64,000 nucleotides of DNA from Iamia sp. SCSIO 61187 (GTDB lineage Bacteria > Actinomycetota > Acidimicrobiia > Acidimicrobiales > Iamiaceae). The notes under the pieces are model-generated. The model was not told the origin of the DNA. It did not search any database and worked only from the letters and a program-made list of their open reading frames with translations. Below are positions 44,245 through 51,624 of this stretch, piece after piece. Both the position numbers and the translations under genes were made by a program. Position 1 is the stretch's first letter, and each line of letters begins with the position of its first letter. The DNA lies in NCBI RefSeq assembly GCF_019443745.1, contig NZ_CP050948.1, positions 3,166,001 to 3,230,000 on the forward strand, written 5' to 3'.

Positions 44245-45431
44245 GGCTGGGCCGCCCACCACGCCGCCTCGGCGCGGGCGGCGACCTCGGGGACGGAGCG
44301 ACCGGTGGCGGCGGCGACGGCGGCGACGTCGTCGTGCTCGGCCTTGGCCCGCACGGGCGACACCTTGATCCGGACGGGGTGGCCGTCGACCTCGACGGCG
44401 GCGAAGGCGCGCGCCGCCGGCCAGCGGGCGTGGGTCGTGGCCCGCACGCCGAGGCTGCCGGTGGCGGTGCGCAGGGCCTCGGCCACGGCGGGGGCGGCGC
44501 CGGCATCGGCCAGGGCCGACACCACGTGCGCCGGGCGGCCCTTCTTCCCCACGACCGGGGTGATCCAGGCGTCGAGGGCGCCGGCCGCCAGGAGGGCGGG
44601 CACGGTGGCACCCAGGACCTCGCCGGTGGCGTCGTCGACGGTCGTCTCCACGGTCACGACCGGCTGGCCGCCGTCGCCGCCGATCGTCGCGCCCGCCGGC
44701 GCCGTCCCCAGCACCACCTGGGTGGCGTTGACGACACCGTCGGGGTCGGCGGTCCCCGCGCCGTACCCGGACGCCTCGACGCAGAGGTCGGGCAGCGGCC
44801 CGAACCCCGACGCCAGGGCGGCCATGAGGGCGGCCCCGGTCGGGGTGGTGAGCTCCACCGGGGTGTCGATGCCGTGCACCGGGGCGCCGACCTCGGCCAG
44901 GACCCGCAGGACGGCCGGCGCCGGGTTGGGGAGGTGGCCGTGGGCGGCCCAGACCCGTCCCCGACCGAGGGCGACCGGCGAGCACCGGACCTCGTCGACG
45001 CCCAGGACCTCGAGGGCGGCGCAGGTGCCGACCACGTCGACGAGGGCGTCGATGGCCCCGACCTCGTGGAAGGTGACGTCGTCGGGCTCGGTCCGGTGCA
45101 GGGCCCCCTCGGCCCGGGCCAGGAGGGCGAAGGTGGCGGTGGCCCGCTGGTGGACCCGGTCCGGGAGGTCGGCCTCGTCGAGCAGGGCCCGGACGGTGCG
45201 CCAGGTGCGGTGGTGGTGCTCGCCCTCCACCCCCCGCACGTGGACCTTGGTGGCGGCGACGCCCGAGCGGAGGACCGGCTCGGCCTCGATCTCCCACCCG
45301 TCGACGTCCACCGCCCGGACGACGTCCTCGACGGCCGCCAGGTCGGCGCCGGCATCGACGAGGGCGCCGAGGGCCATGTCGCCGGCGACGCCGGAGAAGC
45401 AGTGGAACCAGGCCAGGCGCCGGTCAGGCAC
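44241..45431 (-). CDS. larC: Nickel-pincer cofactor nickel insertase LarC
   Basis: A 396-residue CTP-dependent nickel insertase. Motifs: AWFHCFSGVAGDMALGALVD at the N-terminus, TFHEVGAIDALVDVVG, LPNPAPAVLRVL, VELTTPTGAALM and the C-terminal GKKGRPAHVVS. In Lactobacillus the gene needs a ribosomal frameshift; here it is one continuous frame. It overlaps larB by 8 bases and larE by 4. Confidence 0.92.
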   Translation of the reverse strand: MPDRRLAWFHCFSGVAGDMALGALVDAGADLAAVEDVVRAVDVDGWEIEAEPVLRSGVAATKVHVRGVEGEHHHRTWRTVRALLDEADLPDRVHQRATATFALLARAEGALHRTEPDDVTFHEVGAIDALVDVVGTCAALEVLGVDEVRCSPVALGRGRVWAAHGHLPNPAPAVLRVLAEVGAPVHGIDTPVELTTPTGAALMAALASGFGPLPDLCVEASGYGAGTADPDGVVNATQVVLGTAPAGATIGGDGGQPVVTVETTVDDATGEVLGATVPALLAAGALDAWITPVVGKKGRPAHVVSALADAGAAPAVAEALRTATGSLGVRATTHARWPAARAFAAVEVDGHPVRIKVSPVRAKAEHDDVAAVAAATGRSVPEVAARAEAAWWAAQP

Positions 45432-46191
45432 GGGCGGCGACCCCCGCCGGGGCGAGGAGGCGGCTGACGGCGCAGGCGGCGCCGTAGCCGTTGTCGATGC
45501 CGACGACGGTGATCCCGGCGGCGCACGACGAGAGCATGGCCAGCAGGGCGGTGACGCCCTCGAGCGAGGCGCCGTAGCCCACGCTGGTCGGCACGGCCAC
45601 GACGGGGGCGCCGGTGAGGCCGCCGACGACCGACGCCAGGGCCCCCTCCATCCCGGCCACCACGACGACGGCGTCGGCGTCCGCCAGCTGGTCGACGTCG
45701 GCCAGGAGGCGGTGCACGCCGGCCACCCCTACGTCGGTGAGGCGGGCCGCGGGCAGGCCGAGGGCGGCGAGGGTGGCGGCGCACTCGTCGGCGACGGGCA
45801 GGTCGGCGGTGCCGGCGCTCACCACCACGACGTGGGCCGGCCGGGGCGGCGCCGGTCGCCACGTCACGAGGCGGTGGCGGTCGCCGGTGACCACGCCGTC
45901 GGGGTGGGCGGCGAGGGCGGCGTCCGCCTGGTCGGCGTCGGCCCGGGTCAGCAGGACGGGACCGCCCTCGCCGGCCAGCAGCTCGCCGACCAGGGCGGCG
46001 CACTGGGCGGCCGTCTTCCCCGGTGCGTACACGGCCTCGGGCAGCCCGGTCCGCAGCAGCCGGTGGTGGTCGACCCGGGCGAAGCCGAGGTCGGCGAAGG
46101 GCAGGCGGCGGAGGCGCGACACGGCCTCGTCGGGCCCGACCTCGCCCGCCGCCACGGCGGCGACGAGGGCACGCAGCGCGGTCTCGTCCAT
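45424..46191 (-). CDS. larB: Nickel-pincer cofactor carboxylase LarB
   Basis: A 255-residue protein with a PurE-like C-terminal domain. LarB carboxylates and hydrolyses nicotinic acid adenine dinucleotide, the first step of pincer cofactor synthesis. Motifs: LPFADLGFARVDHHRLLRTG, PEAVYAPGKTAAQ, VVVSAGTADLPVADECAATL, DVGVAGVHRLL, VVAGMEGALASVVGGL and TSVGYGASLEGVTALLAML. ATG start (MDETALRALV). No larA racemase gene lies in the window, so the client enzyme is elsewhere. Confidence 0.92.
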   Translation of the reverse strand: MDETALRALVAAVAAGEVGPDEAVSRLRRLPFADLGFARVDHHRLLRTGLPEAVYAPGKTAAQCAALVGELLAGEGGPVLLTRADADQADAALAAHPDGVVTGDRHRLVTWRPAPPRPAHVVVVSAGTADLPVADECAATLAALGLPAARLTDVGVAGVHRLLADVDQLADADAVVVVAGMEGALASVVGGLTGAPVVAVPTSVGYGASLEGVTALLAMLSSCAAGITVVGIDNGYGAACAVSRLLAPAGVAARA

Positions 46192-46286
46192 CCGCTCATC
46201 CTGGCACCACCCGTTCCTGCGCCCCCCAGCCAGGGTCGTGCTGGTCCGCGGGCGCAGGCTGCGGGGGTGCTGCCGGTCCGGGCGGC

Positions 46287-46538
46287 TCAGGCCTCGGCCC
46301 AGGGGCAGTGGCGGCAGCCGGTCCCGCAGCACCAGCCCCGCAGGGCGAGGGTGTCGGCGGTCATCGCCATGTACCCGCTGACGGGGTCGACGTACATGCC
46401 GTGGCCCGCCTCCAGGGCGGCGGCGTGGGCGGCCAGGATCTCGGCCCGGAGCGGGTGGTCCAGGGGGAGTCGGCTGGGGGCGGGGGTGTCCCTCCACCCG
46501 TCGCGCAGAGGCGCGTCGTCGCCGGGTGACGGGGTCAT
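46287..46538 (-). CDS. DUF5522 small cysteine-rich protein
   Basis: An 83-residue protein matching DUF5522: a central YVDPVSGYMAMTAD segment and the C-terminal GWCCGTGCRHCPW cysteine cluster, which probably binds a metal. The function is unknown. ATG overlaps the stop of the methyltransferase gene (ATGA). Its repeated occurrence next to RNA-modification genes is not something I can confirm. Confidence 0.8.
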   Translation of the reverse strand: MTPSPGDDAPLRDGWRDTPAPSRLPLDHPLRAEILAAHAAALEAGHGMYVDPVSGYMAMTADTLALRGWCCGTGCRHCPWAEA

Positions 46539-47758
46539 CGGACGAACCGGGAGACGACCTCGACGTGGGCCGTCTGCGGGAACAGGTCCAGCACCCGGCT
46601 CCGCTCGAGGCGGAAGCCGGCGGCGACCAGCAGCCCGGCGTCGCGGCCGAGCGCGGCGGCGTCACAGCTGACCAGGACGACGACCCGCGCACCGGTGGCC
46701 ACCACCCTCTCGACGCCCACCCGACCCAGCCCGGCGCGGGGTGGGTCGGCCACCACCACGTCGGCGGGCTCGGGCGCCCAGCGCTCGATGGTCGAGCGCA
46801 CGATCCGCACCGGCCGGTCGGCCAGGTTGACCTCGGCGTCGGCCACCGCGGTGGGCGCCGACTCGACGGCCACGACCTCGTCGAAGGCCCCACCGACGGT
46901 CCCGGCGAAGAGGCCGACGCCCGACGCGAGGTCGACCAGCCGACCGCCGGCGCTGCGCTCCCCCACCGCGTCCCGGACCTCCTCGACCAGGGCGTCGGCC
47001 GCCTCGGGCGAGGGCTGGAAGAAGGAGCGGGCCGACACCCGCCACCGGCGGCCGCCGGCCTCCTCGTGGATGGCACCCCGCTCGCCCCGCTCGACGTCGT
47101 CGTCGCCGAGCACGTCGACCGCTCCCGGCAGGTCGACGTCGGCGGCCGTCGGTGCCACCACCGCGACCCGGTCGCCGGTGCGGGCGCCGACGCGGAGCAG
47201 GACCTCGGTCGCGGCACCGAAGCGGCCGTCGACCAGGAGCTCCTCCAGGTGGGGGTGCACGACCATGCAGATCCCGGGGGCGATGACATCGTGGGAGCGG
47301 CGCCGCCGGTAGCCGGCCCGCCCGTCGACGACGGCGGCCCGGATCGTCGTCCGTCGGGCGTCGGCCGGGAGGGTGGTGCCGTCCTCCACCACGGGCTCGG
47401 CGATCCGCCCGATCCGCACCAGCGCGTCGGTGACGATGGTGCGGCGCATCGCCGCCTGGAGCTCGTCGGTGGCGTGCTGCCAGTCGCACCCGCCGCAGCC
47501 GTCGGCGACGTGGGGGCACGGCGGCGGCCGTCGGCCCGGGGCGGCGTGCACCACGTCGACGAGCTCGGCGCGCCCGTGGCGCTTGCGGACCTCGAGGACG
47601 GTGGCCCGCACCCGCTCCCCCGGCAGGGCGCCGGCCACGAACAGCGTCCGCCCGTCGGGTGCCCGGCCCACGCCCTCGCCCCCGGTGGCGACGCGGACCA
47701 CGTCGACCTCGACGGCGTCATCCACGGCGACAGCCGCCGACGGCGGGGACGCGGTCAC
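46535..47758 (-). CDS. TrmA/RlmD-type RNA uracil-5 methyltransferase
   Basis: A 407-residue class I methyltransferase that would methylate uracil in tRNA or 23S rRNA. An N-terminal TRAM-like OB domain (VGRAPDGRTLFVAGALPGERV) is followed by the Fe-S cluster cysteines CPHVADGCGGCDW, the SAM site LVDLASGVGLFAGTVGG, VVADPPRAGLGRVGVER and VLVSCDAAALGRD with the catalytic Cys. GTG start overlaps the winged-helix gene stop (GTGA). RNA target cannot be told from sequence. Confidence 0.88.
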   Translation of the reverse strand: MTASPPSAAVAVDDAVEVDVVRVATGGEGVGRAPDGRTLFVAGALPGERVRATVLEVRKRHGRAELVDVVHAAPGRRPPPCPHVADGCGGCDWQHATDELQAAMRRTIVTDALVRIGRIAEPVVEDGTTLPADARRTTIRAAVVDGRAGYRRRRSHDVIAPGICMVVHPHLEELLVDGRFGAATEVLLRVGARTGDRVAVVAPTAADVDLPGAVDVLGDDDVERGERGAIHEEAGGRRWRVSARSFFQPSPEAADALVEEVRDAVGERSAGGRLVDLASGVGLFAGTVGGAFDEVVAVESAPTAVADAEVNLADRPVRIVRSTIERWAPEPADVVVADPPRAGLGRVGVERVVATGARVVVLVSCDAAALGRDAGLLVAAGFRLERSRVLDLFPQTAHVEVVSRFVR

Positions 47759-48939
47759 GGGAGCTCCGTCCCGGCGACCAGGGCCCGCTCCAGCGGCGTG
47801 CGGAACCGCGGCGTGGCGACCACGCCGCCGAACCAGGCCGCCAGGCGCTCCGCCTCGCCGTCGATCGCCCTCCGGGCGTCGGCGCCGACGTCGGTGCGGA
47901 GGTCCACGACGACCTCGCCGTCCGGCCGCTGGGCCCACCCGCCGACCACCCGCCCGTCGGCCCAGACCGTGGGCCCGGCGTTGCCGTTGCGGTCGAAGAG
48001 CACGGGCCCGAGCTCGCCCAGGTACCAGTCCCGCCCCTTCCAGCCCATGGTCGTGGGGTCGAGCCCGGGGAGGAGGGCGACCCACGGGTCCGGAGCCGGC
48101 ACCTCGGCGTCGTCGCCGCCGGCCACGAACGCCGGACCACCATCCACGGCGACCTCTGCGGCCCCGGCGGCGGCGAGGGCGGTGCGCACCTGGGCGGCCG
48201 TCCACCTCGTCCACCAGCGCACGTCGGCCTCGGTCACGGGCCCGAAGCGGGCCACGTAGGAGCCGACGACCTCGGCCCGCGCCGCTGCGGGGGTGGGGTC
48301 CGGTGGTCGCTCCAGAGCCGAGCCGGGCGCGTAGCGGTACTGCCCCGACACCCACGTCCCCAGGGGGCGGGACCGCACGATGCGGCCCTCGAACCCCAGG
48401 ATGACCAGCAGGCGGGAGGCGACGCTGACCTCCGTCGGCCACTTGGTGCCCTGCCCGTAGACGACCTTCGTCGCCAGGCCCGGGACCGCCCGGCCCAGCT
48501 CGACGGCCGTCGCCTCGCCGGCCTCCTCGACCGCGGCCACCACGGCGTCGCCGAGCTCGTCGAGCCACCGCTCGGGATCGGCGACCTCGCCCGCGGCGGC
48601 CAGAGCCTTCACGAGGCGGGCCCGGTCGGGAGCGACGAGCGGCCGGCCGGCGCCGACCCGCACCGCGGGCTCGAGGGCCACGGGCACGACCCAGAGCGTG
48701 CGGCGCATGCCGTGCAGGCGGACCAGGGTGCGGTCGGTGTAGAGGGCCCGTTCGAGCTCGGACGGTGCGGCCTCGGTCCGGGCCCACGTCGACAGGTGGA
48801 CGCTGATCGGGTCGCTCGAGTGGAGGGCGACGACCGCCGCGCAGGCGTGCTCGGGGGAGAGGACCGGCTCGGCCAGGGCGTGGCGCCGACCGAGGCGCGC
48901 CCGGCGCTCGGCATCGTCGATCGTGCGGGGGCCGGCCAC
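47755..48939 (-). CDS. Winged-helix DNA-binding protein (HTH_42/AlkX-YcaQ type)
   Basis: A protein of about 394 residues of the winged-helix DNA glycosylase-like family (Pfam HTH_42): RRHALAEPVLSPEHACAAVV, ALHSSDPISVHLSTWAR, LHGMRRTLWVVP, TEVSVASRLLVILGFEGRI, YVARFGPVTEADVRWWT and GWKGRDWYLG. Relatives (AlkX/YcaQ) unhook DNA crosslinks or bind DNA; catalytic identity here is not certain. Two adjacent GTG codons (48942 and 48939) are possible starts. Divergent from rpe. Confidence 0.82.
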   Translation of the reverse strand: MAGPRTIDDAERRARLGRRHALAEPVLSPEHACAAVVALHSSDPISVHLSTWARTEAAPSELERALYTDRTLVRLHGMRRTLWVVPVALEPAVRVGAGRPLVAPDRARLVKALAAAGEVADPERWLDELGDAVVAAVEEAGEATAVELGRAVPGLATKVVYGQGTKWPTEVSVASRLLVILGFEGRIVRSRPLGTWVSGQYRYAPGSALERPPDPTPAAARAEVVGSYVARFGPVTEADVRWWTRWTAAQVRTALAAAGAAEVAVDGGPAFVAGGDDAEVPAPDPWVALLPGLDPTTMGWKGRDWYLGELGPVLFDRNGNAGPTVWADGRVVGGWAQRPDGEVVVDLRTDVGADARRAIDGEAERLAAWFGGVVATPRFRTPLERALVAGTELP

Positions 48940-48975
48940 CACCGGAGGCTACGGGGCGCTCCGGGGGCTCCCGCC

Positions 48976-48981
48976 TACCAT
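48976..48981 (+). promoter_or_regulatory. Possible -10 element (TACCAT) of rpe
   Basis: Lies seven bases upstream of the rpe GTG, as expected for a leaderless transcript. Similar TAnnnT hexamers stand 6-12 bases before several starts in this window. Confidence 0.35.
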
Positions 48982-48987
48982 GGCGAG

Positions 48988-49674
48988 GTGACCGAGCCCC
49001 GCCCCATCTCCATCGTCCCGTCGGTGCTCCCGGCCGACTTCAGCCGGCTCGGGGAGGAGTGCGTCGCCCTGGCCGAGGCCGGCGTCGACCGCATCCAGTG
49101 GGACGTGATGGACGGTCGCTTCGTCCCCAACCTGACCTTCGGGCCCGACGTCATCGCCAGCTGCCGCAAGCACGTCGACATCCCGTTCGAGGCCCACCTG
49201 ATGGTGCTCGACCCCGACGAGCTGGCCGGCCGCTACGTCGACGCCGGGTGCGAGATCCTCATCGTCCACGCCGAGACCGCGCCCCACCTCCACCGCACCC
49301 TCGCCCGGGTGCGCGAGCTGGGCGCCAGCCCGGCGGTGGCCCTCAACCCGGCGACGCCCGTCGCCGCCGTGCAGCACGTGCTGGACCTGGTCGACATGGT
49401 GCTGGTGATGACCGTGAACCCCGGGTTCGGGGGCCAGGACTACATCGCCACCATGGAGCCCAAGGTCGCCGAGGTCCGGGCCCTGGCCGACGCCCAGGGC
49501 CTGACGCTCGACGTCGAGGTCGATGGGGGCATCGGGCCCAGCACCATCGCCGGCGCCGTCACCGCCGGCGCCAACGTCCTGATCGCCGGCAGCGCCCTCT
49601 ACCGCGACCCCGAGGGGCTGGGGCACGCCGTCTCCGACCTGCGGGCCCGGGCCGAGGCGGCCCGGGCCTCGTGA
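48988..49674 (+). CDS. rpe: Ribulose-phosphate 3-epimerase
   Basis: A 228-residue TIM-barrel epimerase that interconverts ribulose-5-phosphate and xylulose-5-phosphate. All family motifs are seen: IVPSVLPADFSRLGEE, IQWDVMDGRFVPNLTFGPDV, PFEAHLMVLDPD, HAETAPHLHRTL, VMTVNPGFGGQDYI and VEVDGGIGPSTI. Metal-binding His and catalytic aspartates are present. GTG start (VTEPRPISIVPS) with GAGG just upstream. Confidence 0.95.
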   Translation: MTEPRPISIVPSVLPADFSRLGEECVALAEAGVDRIQWDVMDGRFVPNLTFGPDVIASCRKHVDIPFEAHLMVLDPDELAGRYVDAGCEILIVHAETAPHLHRTLARVRELGASPAVALNPATPVAAVQHVLDLVDMVLVMTVNPGFGGQDYIATMEPKVAEVRALADAQGLTLDVEVDGGIGPSTIAGAVTAGANVLIAGSALYRDPEGLGHAVSDLRARAEAARAS

Positions 49675-50156
49675 GGCCCATCCCCCGGCGGCGCGCCGCC
49701 GCCGCGGCCGTCGCCCTGGCCCTGGTCGTGGCCTCGGCCTGCTCGGACGACGGCGACAGCGGGGCCTTCTGCGAGCGCCTGGGCGACACCGAGCAGCTGA
49801 GCACGATCCTCGGCGACCTCGACCCCAGCGACCCGGCCGGGCTCGAGGCGCGGCTGGAGGCGACCCTCGAGCAGTTCAGCGAGCTCGAGGGCGACGCGCC
49901 CGGCGCCATCCGCGACGACGTGGCCCGGATCCGCCAGGGCGTGGCCCTCGTCCTGGAGGCCGTCCAGGACAACCCCGACGACCTGCCGGCGGCGCGGGCC
50001 GCCATCGCCGGCGAGCTCGACGAGCTGCCGGGCCTGGCCCAGGCCAGCGAGGACGTCGTCGCCTACGCCCGCACCGAGTGCGACCTCGACCTCGGGGAGG
50101 GTCCCGCCTCGACCGACGACGAGGACGGCGCCACGACCACCACCACCGAGGGGTAG
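49671..50156 (+). CDS. Small secreted lipoprotein
   Basis: A 161-residue protein of unknown function: basic N-terminus (RPIPRRR), hydrophobic stretch and lipobox VVASAC, then an acidic, mostly helical body (about 30-140) with two further cysteines, and a Thr/Asp-rich C-terminus. GTG start overlaps the rpe stop (GTGA), so the two are translationally coupled. Confidence 0.78.
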   Translation: MRPIPRRRAAAAAVALALVVASACSDDGDSGAFCERLGDTEQLSTILGDLDPSDPAGLEARLEATLEQFSELEGDAPGAIRDDVARIRQGVALVLEAVQDNPDDLPAARAAIAGELDELPGLAQASEDVVAYARTECDLDLGEGPASTDDEDGATTTTTEG

Positions 50157-50183
50157 CACGGAAGGTGCCAGGCACCTTCCGTG
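50157..50183. terminator. Perfect hairpin CACGGAAGGTGCC-A-GGCACCTTCCGTG
   Basis: Thirteen-base arms around a single A, starting directly after the TAG of the lipoprotein gene and 10 bases before the stop of the opposing clpP gene. Likely a bidirectional terminator; shares the GTGCC-A-GGCAC core with the tandem hairpins at 28017-28079. Confidence 0.75.
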
Positions 50184-50193
50184 GCGTCGCCCG

Positions 50194-50793
50194 CTACATC
50201 ATCTCCGTGCGGCGGCTGACGACCTGGTCGATGATCCCGTACTCCTGGGCCTCGGCAGCGGTGAACCAGCGGTCGCGCTCGGAGTCGGCCTCGATCTGCT
50301 CGACCGGCTGGCCGGTGTGCTCGGCGATGCGCTGGGCCATGACCTTCTTGACGTAGAGGATCTGCTCGGCCTGGATCTGGATGTCGCTGGCCTGGCCCTG
50401 GAAGCCGCCGGAGGGCTGGTGCATCATCACCCGGGCGTGCGGGAGGGCGAAGCGCTTGCCCTTGGCCCCGGCGCACAGCAGGAACTGGCCCATGGAGGCG
50501 GCCAGGCCCATGCAGATGGTGCCGACCTCGGGTCCGACGAGCTGCATGGTGTCGTAGATCGCCATGCCGGCGGTGACCGAGCCGCCCGGGCTGTTGATGT
50601 ACAGCCAGATGTCCTTCTCGGAGTCCTCGCCCTCGAGGTAGAGCAGCTGGGCGGTGATCAGGTTGGCGATCGTGTCGTTGACCTCGGAGCCGAGGAAGAC
50701 GATGCGGTTCTGGAGCAGGCGGTTGTACACCTCGCCCTGCGGGTCGAACCCGGGGCCGGCGGCGGTGATGGGAGCGAGCGGGGGCTGAGCCAT
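50194..50793 (-). CDS. clpP: ATP-dependent Clp protease proteolytic subunit
   Basis: A 199-residue ClpP. The catalytic Ser100 lies in [13 protein letters not shown] and His125 in [14 protein letters not shown]; the [17 protein letters not shown] and [19 protein letters not shown] segments are family-typical. It assembles into a tetradecamer with ClpX or ClpC. Actinobacteria usually carry two clpP genes in tandem; only one is here and no clpX is adjacent. Divergent from the HNH gene. Confidence 0.95.
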   Translation of the reverse strand: MAQPPLAPITAAGPGFDPQGEVYNRLLQNRIVFLGSEVNDTIANLITAQLLYLEGEDSEKDIWLYINSPGGSVTAGMAIYDTMQLVGPEVGTICMGLAASMGQFLLCAGAKGKRFALPHARVMMHQPSGGFQGQASDIQIQAEQILYVKKVMAQRIAEHTGQPVEQIEADSERDRWFTAAEAQEYGIIDQVVSRRTEMM

Positions 50794-50853
50794 AGGCCTC
50801 GGAGGCTAGCGGCCACCTCCCACCGAACAGCGCCCGCTCCGGTCGGAGGTTTG

Positions 50854-50867
50854 CGAACATACGTTCG
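50854..50867. promoter_or_regulatory. LexA (SOS) box CGAACATACGTTCG
   Basis: A full match to the Gram-positive/actinobacterial SOS consensus CGAACRNRYGTTCG. It ends 16 bases before the HNH gene start and 60 bases from the divergent clpP start. Predicts LexA repression and DNA-damage induction of the HNH gene. Confidence 0.85.
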
Positions 50868-50883
50868 TGGACATGATGCATGC

Positions 50884-51582
50884 ATGCCTCCAGCTCGACG
50901 GTGGACCGATGCAGACCTGCCCTCGGCAGTGCAGGCCGCGTCATCCTGGCTTGCCGTGTGCCGGCACCTCGGGATCCGCCCAGGCGGGGGGACCTACGCC
51001 GCCCTTCGTCGGCATTGCGCAGCACTCGGGCTGGACGTGTCTCACCTGCCCCCGCCCCGGGGCCGGCCCCGTCGTGGGTCGTGGGATGACGACGCTCTGC
51101 GTGCCGCAGTGCGGGCCAGCACGAGCTACGCCGAGGTGGCACGTCGACTTGGTTACGCACAGTCGGGCGGCATCCACCGATTCCTCAAGATGCACATCCA
51201 TCGCGTGGGTGCCGACGTCTCCCACTTCACCGGCCAGGCCTGGAACCGGGGCAAGTCCGCAGTGTGCGCACCAAGACGTTCCACCCAAGAGCTCCTCACC
51301 TACGGCTCCGGGGCGACAGGGAGGACGCTCCGCATACGCCTGATCCGCGAAGGCCTCAAGCAGGCCCGCTGCGAGTGGTGCGGCCTGGCTGAGTGGCGCG
51401 GACGGCCACTGCCACTCCACCTCGATCACATAAACGGGGACCACCTCGACAACCGGTTGGTCAACCTCCGTATCCTCTGCCCGAACTGCCACGCCACGAC
51501 CGACACGTGGTGCGGCCGCAATCGCAAGCCCGCCGGCGTACCCCAACTGGCAGAGGGACCAGGTCTAGGCCCTGGACAGTGA
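50884..51582 (+). CDS. HNH endonuclease with two N-terminal HTH-like repeats
   Basis: A 232-residue protein. Two similar modules of about 50 residues (about 5-55 and 66-115), each with a WxDxxLxxAV helix, a helix-turn-helix-like core and the ending DVSHL/DVSHF, suggest DNA binding. The HNH domain spans about 160-210: zinc CxxC pairs Cys163/Cys166 and Cys199/Cys202, catalytic LHLDHINGDHLDN with His182, then NLRILCPNCHA. The last 16 residues (PQLAEGPGLGPGQ...) are read from the overlapping tRNA gene. The only in-frame ATG is used; there is no clear ribosome-binding site. An SOS box lies just upstream. Its DNA target is unknown. Confidence 0.87.
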   Translation: MPPARRWTDADLPSAVQAASSWLAVCRHLGIRPGGGTYAALRRHCAALGLDVSHLPPPRGRPRRGSWDDDALRAAVRASTSYAEVARRLGYAQSGGIHRFLKMHIHRVGADVSHFTGQAWNRGKSAVCAPRRSTQELLTYGSGATGRTLRIRLIREGLKQARCEWCGLAEWRGRPLPLHLDHINGDHLDNRLVNLRILCPNCHATTDTWCGRNRKPAGVPQLAEGPGLGPGQ

Positions 51583-51605
51583 GGGTTCGACTCCCTCCGC
51601 CGGCA
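51532..51605 (+). tRNA. tRNA with atypical anticodon loop (TCTAGGC), overlapping the HNH gene
   Basis: Acceptor stem GCCGGCG/CGCCGGC (seven perfect pairs), D stem CCC/GGG with TGG in the loop, anticodon stem CCAGG/CCTGG, variable loop of 5, T stem GAGGG/CCCTC with loop TTCGACT, discriminator A followed by CCG (CCA only partly encoded). With the perfect five-pair anticodon stem the loop is TCTAGGC: this would put C at position 33 and anticodon TAG (reading CUA, Leu), yet the short variable loop is not that of a leucine tRNA. A shift by one would give CTA (amber-reading) with T33 but breaks the stem. Identity therefore unresolved. Confidence 0.8.
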
Positions 51606-51624
51606 CCGAGCATCCTGCTCCCCG

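Noticed and set aside
50873-50882. Alternative ATG codons at 50873, 50876 and 50880 for the HNH gene
   Set aside because: They are in other frames; only the ATG at 50884 is in frame with the HNH domain.
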